Of a stretch of 64,000 bases of DNA, positions 23,849-35,839 are shown piece after piece (the stretch's first letter is position 1; each line of letters opens with the position of its first letter). The notes beneath the pieces are model-generated. The model was not told where the DNA came from. It was given only the letters and a program-made list of their open reading frames with translations, and did no database searches. The translations under genes were made by a program, and so were the position numbers. The stretch is from Cruorifilaria tuberocauda (taxonomy: Eukaryota > Nematoda > Chromadorea > Rhabditida > Onchocercidae), in assembly GCA_013365365.1 (NCBI GenBank), contig JABVXU010000158.1, forward strand, positions 1 through 64,000, written 5' to 3'.

Positions 23849-26507
23849 CTTGCTCTAAAAAAGTCACGAAGTATGAACAACTACGGTAAGATACCATTTT
23901 AAGAGTTCTTCCTGATTCCAATGTTGTCCGATATTCAAAAGACATTTGGAATGAATTATATCATTTGAAATATTTTAAAAGTCTTGTTAAAATTTACTTT
24001 TTCCTGTCAGTTAGATTAACATTTTGCTTTGTTTGCATCAAAACGTTTTTTTAAATCTATTTTCACAATATCGCGACTTAATATACCAACCGCTTCTGCT
24101 GATAGTAACATTTTCTCCTTCAAGAGCAGTTTAATGCAAGTTACAGTGCTGAAATTTGAAATTAAAAGTTTTGACATCATACTTGTATTTACTTATAAAC
24201 TTTCCTGTCGTTTATCTTTCCAGGTAACTCATTGCGAAATGCTTTTTCACGTTTTCAGCTTTGGAGGCTAAGTTTAGCTTAGGTTAGTAACTCTGCGGAT
24301 GTAATTAATCATATTAAGTGTTTTCTTAATTTTAAATAATCATTAAATTTCTAATTTGTTCGTTCATGTTCCCTCATGTTCCTTACGTCCTTTTGATTGA
24401 GCAGTATTTTTGATTATTCTTTTTGAATGCTACACTTCCTATTATGTGACGTCAGGCATTTATTTGCTATATTTTTGAGCTTATTGATGAAAGAAAATGC
24501 TGCGACACCTCCTTGTGCTGTCGTTGGTTAGCCTATACTTATCTGCTCCTTTTATTTAGACACATGGTAGAGTGCATTCTGATTCAGAAACCTTTTAAAT
24601 AGTTTATAAGAGGTTATGCTTTTTGAAAACCGATCATCGTTTTAGCCCATGTAATGTTTTCTTAAATAGCATAACGGCTAATCACTCGGTAAGAAGTCGC
24701 CGTTTAGTAAATTAATCAGTTTAACTTTCTGTTTAACTATTTTGTCTTCAAACATAATATGATGAAAACTTAACTTGGAAAGGAACAAAAATTATTAATA
24801 ATCACGTAGAGTTTACTAATGATGATATTCAAGCTAACATGAAAGTGAATAGAACCAATTTCCACACTGTGTTTACTTTAAATTTGAAAATAATATACAA
24901 ATCTCGTACAAATTAATGATTCATGAAAGAAATCACTCATGTCTCTTCGAACATTATTATTTCTATATCATGAAAATGATGAAAATCTGCTTATGGTTAG
25001 CTGCTGCTTCTGACATTGCCCGAATGAATGTCCAATAGCAGGAAGCGTACTTACGTTTGATAAAAATCGCGAAATTATCCTCATTTTCTTACAATAAATC
25101 TTAAGGCCTTAACATACTTTTTTTATCAAACCCATTGTAAATTTTATTGTGACTCGACAGAATTTCATTTTGAACGGATAAGCTCTTATCACTTTTTTCG
25201 GTCTTCTCGGTTTATAACATGAGCCATTTGTCAAGCAATTGTTTTTTTATTGTTCTTTAGTTCAAATTTGTAGAAAGACTTCCTTTTGTTTATTACTTAT
25301 CAGAAATATTTGGTTCAGATGGCAATTCATTTGATCCCGATCGTTGATAGAAGATATCGGAAAATGCAGTGTTGGATAGCATATCAAATGTTGAAGTTAT
25401 AGTTGCTATGTTTTTCTTGTAGAAGTACTATTTCAAATTCAATTTTTGCTTGCGACATTAAATTAGAGAAGTGACATAAAAATATATGCTTTCATATCGT
25501 TGCACTTCTAGTAACTATATTATATTTTTATCAGACGAGTAATAATAATAATGAATATTAAATGAAAAATAAGCATATATAAGCCATTAATTAATCGATG
25601 CATGAAATCATGTTAGAGAAGTCTTTCGATGACAGGAATAATTGGACAGTGAATAAAAGAGAATATTGAGGAATTTTTGACCAATATAATTTTCTTTTTT
25701 ACCTTTATAATTATAGGTAGAATTTACATGTACAGCATTAATGTACAGCATTGTCTCGGTATCGTAATAAACTGAAAATCATTATTCCGAAAATTTATCA
25801 TTAACTTCAAACGGGTCTTTGACATATAATGGACGAGCAAATTTTTCTCGTTCGTTATTCCCTTGATATATCACCAATTAATTAAGTATTTATGACCCAG
25901 GCCATTATTTATAATCTCGGAATTTAATCCGTCACTTGGTTTGTCAGGTAAATAAATTACACTTGAATCTATATTAAAAAAGGAAATGCATTCCACGCTT
26001 ATATACTCAAAGTATTACTTATTTATTATAAACTGTATTTGCTGCATATAATTTATCCCTTAGCTGGTAATGATTGTTCATGGGTAGCTGCTGAAATATC
26101 TCAAAAGCGAATGGAAACACACCTGCTTGTGCGCATCCATCTCTTCATGTATTTTTTTATTGATCTATTTAATTCAGTCATTTTTAGATTTCATGGATAA
26201 GAAAATCATATTGATCACTTAAAAAAACAGATATTCGGGAAATGACTAATTTGTTCGACAAACAAAAGGACCCTAAGCTAGCGCGATAGCTTTGATATAA
26301 TTTACAAATATTTGCTTAACCATCGATGAGTTATTGAAGAAAAGGTTTCACTGCTTTACTATCACTTTGTCACAGAAAATTTCTTGTGGCGCTTCTTAGT
26401 GAGAACTCTATTAAGATTAATAAAGATATTCACCAGTAATTGTTGAAATTGGATGCATTTTAGAAGCAAATAATTTAAATAAATCAACAATGTGATCAGT
26501 TAAGGGC

Positions 26508-29500
26508 ATGAAATGCAATCATTTAACAGCTGCAATGACAAATCTGCTAGGAAATTTAGTACAGAATACTGACAAGCATGCAGTTATACCTGTCGAATTA
26601 GTAAACAATTCTGATCAAATCTTGCAGGAATTGTCATCAGTAAGTAATTTCATTTTATCCTTCATATTTACTTCTCCTGAGGATTTTGTTACTTCTGAAA
26701 ACTTCATCCAAAGTTTTTATAAGTAATAGGATGAGTGGGAGATGAAGCCTTCGCTATGGTGCAAAATTGCAATAAAATCCTTAGGATGGCGTGTTCGATT
26801 CTGCTTGAAGTTATAATAACATTACTTGAAAGTGCTATCGTAGAAATAGAATGAAAAGCAGTGGGATACGAAGATAGTAGTGAATGAGAGCACGGATCTT
26901 TCTCAATTAAGCAACATTCGCTTGCTTTTGTTGAAGTAAATTGGAAACTTATTTACGAATCTTTCAAAATCTTATAAGCTTTTGTTACCACTTTCAAAAT
27001 GCTTGCAAAACTTAAAAAGCACTTTTCGAAAACTTTCACTTAAATTCTCTTTGCTTTCCAAAACAATGGTTCTGTTAGCATTATCGATTAACCTTAGTTT
27101 ATTAGTTATAATGACACGAGCGGTCAAGATGTTCTTCAGCTATTTGAGAATAAGAATTCTTCTAGGAACAGTGTCAACCTAACAGTTTCTCTATTGTACC
27201 AGGTACCTCTGGTAGTAGTGCAGATCGGTTCATCCGTAAGGATGAAAATAACATTCTCAAGTTAAGCCTACTTGATATACAAATCCATAAATACCTTTTT
27301 GATCTTTCATTATAAACTGTCAATTTACTCTTCGTAATCTGTTCTGCTGCTAAAGAGGAAAAGATTAGAAAATGATACATATTTAAGCATTAAGTAATAT
27401 GGAATGCTTTTCTTTTTTCAAGTTGAGCTTCTCAATATTTCCAAATTAGTTCCATTTCCTTCGATAATGCATCGTCCCCTGCCTTCTTCTCTCTATAAAT
27501 ATTTCTACCCGATGAATTTGCTATTGCTTTTAAGCTCCTCCTTTGCATTTCAAGTTACATGCTTATCATCTTTCATGCTCATTCAATTATTTCATTTAAA
27601 CAGTATCGTTTTTCATCCCTTTAGATGCGTTTTTTGGCTTGAATGATTCAAAGTCCCTAAATACACTGCGTTGCTTTTCCAACACTTTTCCGGAACATGA
27701 TCTCGTTAAAATGCATCTCTTCACTTCTGCTTTTCTCCGAATCCCCAGAGGAAAAATTGAATCTATAGACTCATTATTCCGCATAGCGGCAATGGTCTCA
27801 ATTATTTCTCATGTCATTATGCCATGCAATCCATTTGACTCCCTCATTAACTAACTTCCAAATTAAAATGTGAAACAATCAAAATGATAAACTCCAGTTA
27901 TCAATTTACAGTTTGAGTTTAGTATTCGTTAAGCAAAATTACCAACAGTTTCCGGATGAGTTTCTTCCTGGATGATATTAAATATCGTTAGTCAAAGTGA
28001 TCCGAATGAAAATTATCACAAAAAATTATTGCAAAAGTAAAGGAAAGGTTTTCTTTTACACCAATCACAATGCTAATAAATCTAAATTAATACAGTAGTT
28101 CCCCATGGAAAATGAGCATAAGTAAAGCATTATCATATCATAACTATAATTGTGCAAAAAGCTTTCTATACTTTTTAAAATTTCCATTCACTTCTATTAA
28201 GTATCTTTTTTACTAATTATTTCCTCCTCATACAACTTGCCTAATGGATTCTTAAGATTTTAGATAGCTTAAGTAGCATTGATAATTTTCATTCATATGA
28301 ATTTTTAAATGCTTTGACGAAATATCATAAAAAAATTTTATTTATGGATCATTTTACAGGTGCCAAATGCCAGGATGAAGGATGATTGTAATGAGTGGCG
28401 ACAAATTTTCACCCGAATCGATTCTTATTTTAGGGATGATATTGTTCTTGAGGGTACAAACCATGCTTCTGCTCAGGTATCTAAATAGATAGCTTATTTT
28501 TAAGCACCTGAATATTGTTATTGGTCTTTTTGCACAGACCTCATGTGAACTGTTACTCGACAAAACTATAATTTGGAGACATGATTTTTAAACATAATTT
28601 TTCCTCATCTTTCAATTCGGTATTAACAGCTATCTACCCGTCTTTTTCTTGAAACTGGGATACTTCCTTTCAGTTATTTGTCAGAAGTGTTTGAGAAAAT
28701 TAGTAGATCGGTGTTATACTAAAATATGCCACTTGAAGTTCAGTTTCTTATGCAATGCGGATTGGATACCAAATTAGTATATTACTGTTACTGATGGATT
28801 GAAAGCTTTTTGTACTTCATTAAAATAAAGGAAGCATGAGAAAGCATGAGAAGGTTCCAAATTGAATCTATTTAATTTGTATGAAGGTGAGAAATTCCTT
28901 TAAACAGAGCTTTCTGAGACATAGGAGTTCCTGTTTGAGCAGAATAATTGCAGTTGCAGCATTTCAGGAAAGCTGTTTTCATCCCATTTAATGAAATGTT
29001 AACCTATAATGTAGAAACCTGAAAGGTTTCTACATTATAGGTTAACATTTCATTTTTTTCAAAAGTTTTCAAGATTTGTCCAGTTTTTTTGAGACAAACT
29101 AATAGGAAAAAATATTATATATATCATAAAGTTTTTGCGAGAAGTTTTTGTTATTTCAAATGTCCAGCTTTATAACGGTGCTGATAGTTATGGAATCGAA
29201 ATCTTTTATGAATTATTTTTAGTAATTCTTGCAAAAACATGCCAATAAGAAATCATCAGTAGCCGTAGAACATAACTGATTGTGATGTATAATAATAGAC
29301 TCAAAATTTCTTTTCCCATCTTTGCAAACTTCCACTGTTGTGGACTAAACTAGCTGAACAAAGTTTAATTATTATTTCATATGTTTAATGTGTTTTACTC
29401 AATATTGATTTTATAACTTGATGGAACTACATCGATAGCCAAGTTTCTTCGAGATAGATGGCTCAAAGAACTTGGATGAAAAATCGCTTCCGAAAATGTA

Positions 29501-32500
29501 TCGCAAAAATGGAACAAAAGCAACAGAAGCCAGATATCAAAGATGAAAATTAATAACTTGTAGAATTGGTGGGATGGCGTTCAGGAATTTGAAAATAACC
29601 CGATCTTGCCACTTCGTATTGTAAGAATTGAAACATTCTTCCTTAGAGACGAATATTTAAATACTCTCCTATGCGTCCCTTCTTTGAGCTTTGCCTCACT
29701 TCATTTTCAGGTTTCTAATCCTATAGATAACAAAGTGTTAGCCGTTAATTTAAGTGTAATATTTGTTTTCCAGCATCACTCATTGGTGAAGAAGAGAAAA
29801 AGCTGATTTGAAAGTGTATGATTGAGGAATATGATAAAACTCAAATTTTATCGTAATTGATTTGATAGTCCACCAAGCTTGCAGCATTGAAATAAATTTT
29901 TTTTCGCTCTTGGAATATTCGATTATAGTTCGAATTGCAATTCATAAAAATAATTTTGAAAAAAACTACTTGCAAAGTCTTAAAAGAAAATTTGATATGA
30001 ATTGACTGAAAGATTTGAAGGATGAGTAACGAAGAAGAAATATTTGTTGGATATGTCTGATTTGCAGCTCGGATGGTGCATCACAGTAGCTTATGTAATT
30101 GTCATATTATTTGGAGCATTTGGGAATATGCTTACTATTATCGCCGTCCTCTACAATCCACAAATCAGGACAACTAGAAATTTCTTCATTCTTAATTTGG
30201 CTTTATCCGATTTTTTTATCTGCACTATCGCTGCTCCAGTCACCTCTTATACAGTGAGGATAAATTTGCTTCTTCCTCTCATCTTCAGTTTTATTATTTG
30301 CAACAATGTTTCATCATTTCGATTTCAAAATATATTCCTGAAAATCAACTAATTGCTTTGATAATAAAATAATTGTTAAAAGTTCCATTGTCGAATATGA
30401 ATAACTGGAAAATGAAATGTGAATCTGAAAAAAGTCATACGTATTATAAATCAAACGATTTTAACGCCATTTAATTTCAGAGGCCGAGTTTATATTTTAA
30501 CTTTTAATCTCCATTCTTTCATTTGCATCAGAACGATGAAAAGAAACCTCGTTTTTCTAGGTGTTATATACATTCTGGCCATTCGGCTTAGCAATGTGCA
30601 AAATAACTGGTTCTTTACTTGGCTTTGGCATTTTTTTATCAACCTTTTCTATAGCAGCAATTGCTCTCGATCGGTAATTAGTTTTTCCAAATTTATACAG
30701 CTGCTCACTAAGTACTGAAAGATGCGAATGCTTTAGGAAACGACTGCATTTATGGCATTAGTATGACAGGCGTGAATAGAAATGTGATCAAATTTCTTTG
30801 AAAAATCTGAAATGCTAATTTGAAAATTAAAAACGTTTTTTAGTTGCGTAGTAATCATATTTCCAACAAAACGAAAACGTCAGCATAATTTGGCCTTATT
30901 ACTATTTTCCCTAATATGGGTCATTTCAATTGCATTAGCGTTACCGCTGCTTATAACTTCGGATCTGAACACAGTATTCGATGATGACAAATGTGGCATT
31001 TCCTTAAAGATCTGCCATGAGAAAAATGAAATTTGGAATTTGGTATGTTCCGTTGCAAGTTCTATCACTTTTTAGTAATTCGGGAATGCAAATAATTGAG
31101 GGAAAAGAATAAAAAAGGAGAAAATTAAATTTTCCGGACTAATGGGATTTCTTTCTCGCAAAATCGTCGTTTTAACATTTTAATAGTTTTTCATAGATTA
31201 ATATCGGATTCCACAACATGCATTAGTTAGATTGATTTTAGATGCCTATAAGTAAGCGAGCATATACTTTGGCAGTATTGTTAACACAGTATGCACTCCC
31301 GTTAATATCAATTGTCTTTGCATACAGTACCATCGCTATGAGGATGCAAATTAGGATGAATAGTCGTTTCGCTTCTTCTAATACCTTCACTAGCAATGCT
31401 ATTAATAACGAAAGGAGAAAGTGAGGTTTCGTATTCATTTGTATCGACAATAAGACCGTATTATTTTAATACTGGAATAAAGTTATGCTCTCAAACTGTT
31501 TGGTTAGACAGGAAGAGAACTGATCACATATTCATCACTGGTCAAAACAAATTTTTGATACCTTACTTAGCATACTTCAATTTGACTTAATTAGGTTGTT
31601 TGTGAAGAAGCTCAGTTTATAGCAGCATTCTGGCTTGGTTGCAAATTTCAGAAATATGTCTGTCGCCATGACTGTTACATTAAAATCAAGCTGTTAGATT
31701 AACGCTTTTAATACTTTTAAGGTAGAAAAATGACGAGAACTAATGAAATCGACTTCTACTAATCAGTTGATCTCAGTAATTTTTTTGTTCCAATAAGTAA
31801 AAGTATGTAGATCGGTGGCAGGACGACAACGACGCACACACCTGCTGCTCATTTGTGTGGTAATAGTTTTTGCCGTCGCGTGGCTCCCGCTAAACGTCTT
31901 TCATGTGCTTAATACATTCGGAATTGTCGAGTTCTCAGTGCCCCTATTTGCTGTGTGTCATTTGATTGCAATGGGCTCTGCGTGCTTAAATCCAATCTCA
32001 TACGCATTCTTCAATCAAAATTTCCGGCAACAATTCGTTATGTTTTACGAGGCGGCAATAAGGTAATTGTTTGGAATAGACAGAACAACTGATCAGCAAT
32101 AACATTAGTCGCATGTAGCTATCATTTCCTGAAACAACTCTCACGTTTTCTCTTTCTATCCTAAATTTTATTTAATACATATTTTTCTCGTCATTTTCAA
32201 ACAGCAATTGAAAATTCTGAACAATTTCGTGGATGATGTCCACGTAGTCAGATCCAAACAGTAGCACTGAATTTTCATGGCAGAGAATTGAATGGTACTG
32301 TACATAAACGGAAAGAATCAGGCTTTTACAAACGACATCCGTTTAACCATATTCCGTAAACTGGGTATAATTCATCATTTTTTTGAAGACTGAGTTATTC
32401 ATAGTTACAAGATTTTTCTTTCCATTCTAAATTTTCACTCTTCCTTGCAACATGTTTCTCATGATTTATATATTCCTACTATTTCATTACCAATTTTTTA

Positions 32501-32724
32501 GAAATTAGTTAACTATCAGATATGATAATTTTAGGAAAATTTTACAAATATTCGGTTGGGTAATACCGGCAAGATACAAGCGTGATCGGATGAAATACAA
32601 TAGATCAGCAAGAGGCGTTATTACCACGCAGAATGCTCCAGCTCTTAGTGTGCAGTCTGTGGGAAAAGTTGACAGTGACGAGGAATCAGAGGAGGCTAAA
32701 ATTGACTTGAATGACCATTGTTAA
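26508..32724 (+). CDS. Class A (rhodopsin-like) G-protein-coupled receptor, neuropeptide-receptor type
   Basis: Exons: 26508-26639, 28360-28476, 29585-29620, 29712-29756, 30068-30253, 30561-30673, 30844-31042, 31242-31420, 31811-32062, 32535-32724, joining in frame to 482 residues. Residues 1-110 form an unusually long extracellular N-terminus with an NNS glycosylation sequon. Seven membrane segments follow. TM1 has FGAFGN and TM2 has NLALSD. TM3 begins after WPFGLAMCK (the conserved cysteine) and ends ALDRC instead of DRY. ECL2 has cysteines; TM6 carries AWLPL; TM7 has LNPISYAFFN. The intracellular tail ends in acidic residues. Family: NPY/RFamide-like receptors at the neuronal plasma membrane, coupling to G proteins. 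The four N-terminal exons are all phase 0, so phase does not test them; they are less certain than the 7TM exons. An optional 33-base exon could exist near 27204. The ligand cannot be deduced. Confidence 0.85.
28990..29054. repeat. Perfect 31-bp inverted repeat with a 3-base loop
   Basis: The left arm, 28990-29020, and the right arm, 29024-29054, are exact reverse complements around GAA. It lies in a GPCR intron between the exons ending 28476 and starting 29585. The transcript would form a long perfect hairpin. Confidence 0.95.
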
Positions 32725-35700
32725 TTCAGATTCATTACCTTACCTCAGGTTTTCTATTGAAACTCTTCCTTGCCATCACATCGACAATCAGTAATATAGC
32801 AGGCATCCTTTTTACATATCAAACAACTCAGATATCTACTTGATCACTTTCTTGTGATTCCAAAACAAGATGGATTGAATTTGAGTTCCCAATTCTTTTC
32901 AGCAAGCAAAAAATTACGCCGGAGAATTTCAAGATACAATGCTTTATAAGGTTTGTCTTTAAAATTGATAATGGAATGGACGCTAAGTTATTTGCTGTCA
33001 TGCTAATAATTAAGATTACTTTCTCTAAACAGTAATTATTGACTCCGTTACCCGTATTTGCTCAGTTGGAATTCCGACGCTCTATTATCTTAACTAGCAA
33101 GTTTGTAGCAGTGCGAGTAACAGAGTACTACAACGCATGTTCGCGGCTCTAAACGTAATGTGATATCATGCCTATAATCCAGGTATTAATTTTTACAATT
33201 AAATGGGAAACAATGGTCGTGTACAAACTCGCAATGTTTTTTTTCATTCACATTTCTTCTCTCTGGCAGAAACAATTTTTTCCAAATCATTTAATGTCAA
33301 TGTGGTTATGGAAACCACCTATTCTAAAAACTTGATTTTCTCGCAAATGAATTGGAATTTCCATGAAATGTAAATTTTGCACTGAATTTTCCAGGGAGCT
33401 CAAATTCCTGATTCCGACTAGAACAAGACATATGTGGATTTGGTGGCATCGTAAATGTGATTTTATGTTTGCTGTGACAATTTTGATACGATAAATAAAG
33501 ACTATTGGATTGTACTAGTAACTTCTAATCATGATCCATAAATATTCCACAGTCCAAACCAGCACTATTCGAATCAAGACTACTCATACTGATTTCAAAA
33601 AGAGAGCGGTGATATTTAGCATTTAATAGGAAATACTACAATGAAACTATAGCAATATTTCAGCAATAAAAAATATTATGCAATTTTCTCTTATGTGGAT
33701 TTTTCTTTTTCATACGTTCGATTCCGAAACAAGTTGTATTGAGAAAAACGAGAGACCCCGTAAGGACGTAAAGCTGGTGTAATTTGATTATGCCTGTAAT
33801 CTTATCTCGAATTCAAACGTTAAAAATACTTTTATCCATCTGAAATAAACACTTGTTTACTAGTAAATAAGCGATTTCCCCGAAAATATATGAAGTATAA
33901 TTATCAATGTCCTGTAAACCTATTCAGTGGTACTAATTGAGAAGTGCAAGAAGCACAAAAATATAATGTCGTTTAGGGCGAAGCATGAATTATGAGTATT
34001 TAATGAAGCGCCAAAACGTCGAAGACTTATAATGGCTTCCATTTCCTGTTCCTCTACTATCATTCTTAATTATGTGTGCCATTCACATTTCTCGGTGTTG
34101 TTTGTTACATTCCTACCATTCGGAAGATAGGTGATCTCAGCCATAACCTAACTTACAACCGCACTTGTCTCATAGGGAGAATTTGTTCCCTGTGAACATG
34201 AATTTTAGCATCTATCGTCTCTCCAATAAGCATTCACCTTTCATTGATGATCACCTTTCGCTTTGTTGACCATCATCACTTTTAGAACGACCATACTGGT
34301 CGAAATAAGTGTAGCTCCTCTGAGTTACCATTTTATATTCACTTTTTGTATTTGGTACAATGGCCACCCATTTATCTCACAAAATTGTCAATTAAAACTA
34401 AATCGATAGAAGAGAGAAATATTTCAAGTTTACTTATATGAAAAGCATTGAACAGCCCTAAAACTGATCTACACTTTGAGGAAGCTAAATGAAAGAGAAT
34501 AATTAACAGAGCAGGAACTGTTCAGACATTCTGCTCACCTGCTTTCATTTCCAGTAAAACTCCATGCCTCCGATCTACACTCACTTCCTCTTCACCTCTT
34601 CAAATTCAGAATCATATTACACAGGTTGGGTCGATCAATCAGTCAATTAGAAGCTAGTATCATCAACCACACAGCAATCAAACAACTTGACAAGGTGACT
34701 ACTACTTCGATAGCATCAGCGTAAACAGTGATATCAAGAAAGCCTCCGTCAACCTCTCTCGCTCCCTTCCTCCGCCACTACTCACACCTCCTTACTCCCC
34801 TCCCTGCACCAACGACCTCTGATCGATCTTCGCTCCCCTGCCTCTTCGTGCATTTTCATAACGTCTGCTTTTCGCTGCAGTCGAGAAAACGCGGCCGTTG
34901 AAGTGATTGCGTAAAGCGGCATGGTTCGAAGTGGACTGGTGCGCGCAGATTAGAGGTCGTGCGGTGCCTTGTTTCCTAGACATTGACGTTGACGCTAATA
35001 ATTTAATTTCTGTGTTGTGGGAAAGTTGTTTAGTGATGTACTGTTCATGTTAGACCATTCTGATATCGAGAAACTGATTCATGTGAGATCTTCCACCCTC
35101 TCAAAAATACCTCAAGGTTCATCTGACTTTTCCTCCAGTAGACAAACCCATAGAATAGTTGTAGTTTAAATATTTCAGGCGTGAAACATCACCTCTGCAG
35201 GGATTGCTGATTTTCAGTTCTCTTGATATCCTCAAAATGCTCTGTAGCACGGTTAAAAACGACAATTTTTTTGATAGTTTTTATATAATCCTGCATAATT
35301 GCATTTTATGACTTAGTAGGTATTTTTCTGTTTAATGTGTGTGCATAACTTGTTGATGGTGTGATGACTGGTTGGAATAGTGAGTTTCATTTTACCTTTT
35401 CGCATGTTGTAGTATACGTGGCGGGCTTCAGGAAATTTTTTTCCTTCTGTTCCTGTGAAATGAACGAGGGAATTATTCTAAAAGTGATCGGTAAAGATAG
35501 TTGAAAAAGGAAGATAGAATTTCATCCTGGTCAGGGAGGTACTCATTCTGTTGCTTCAGTCAACAACGATGATTTTGCTTAAAATTTCATAGCTTTTGAA
35601 ATAACAGTTAAAAAATACAGTTTTTCAGTCTGAGAGATGGCAATTCTACTGCAGTATGTTTATCACATAAAAGGATCCGACCGAGCAATCAGTTTCTTGA

Positions 35701-35839
35701 TTAGTATGTTTCCGTTCTTTTTTCGACAGCGACCTTGTTAATCGGGAAAAGCAAGTAGCAGTGTGTGCCAGTTTTACTCTACCACTTATCATTTTACTTA
35801 TCTTTCCATCCGATTAGCAGATCTTCGGCAACCGACCAT
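32725..35839. other. Intergenic region; 3' flank of the GPCR and 5' flank of the proline-rich gene
   Basis: A possible AATAAA signal lies near 33493. A pyrimidine-rich and then markedly less AT-rich patch (about 34740-34980: CCTCTCTCGCTCCC, CGCGGCCG) stands out and probably marks the promoter or 5' UTR of the gene starting at 35840. No coding exon is supported here. Confidence 0.4.
34740..34990 (+). promoter_or_regulatory. Putative promoter/5' region of the proline-rich gene
   Basis: A local rise in GC content with CpG dinucleotides and a long CT-rich tract, about 0.9 kb before the first coding exon, in an otherwise AT-rich intergenic stretch. Inferred from composition only. Confidence 0.3.

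Larger units (their letters stand above)
18969..26507. other. Long gene-poor region
   Basis: About 7.5 kb without a gene I can support. It holds an inverted repeat at 19557-19621, a TA microsatellite at 23213-23237, a poly-T run at about 21248-21265, and short open frames without splice context. One of these, on the minus strand at 23618-23848, starts with a signal-peptide-like stretch and is listed separately. Confidence 0.4.

Noticed and set aside
24029..24271. 80-codon plus-strand frame with an internal TTTCCAG
   Set aside because: An exon-like end is possible, but there is no partner exon or protein-like character.
27404..27646. 80-codon hydrophobic plus-strand frame in a GPCR intron
   Set aside because: T-rich sequence giving phenylalanine/leucine/serine runs; no splice sites or phase fit with the receptor exons.
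34792..34983. Minus-strand 63-codon open frame
   Set aside because: It lies in a GC-richer, CT-rich patch that looks like promoter or 5' UTR; no splice sites and no recognisable protein features.
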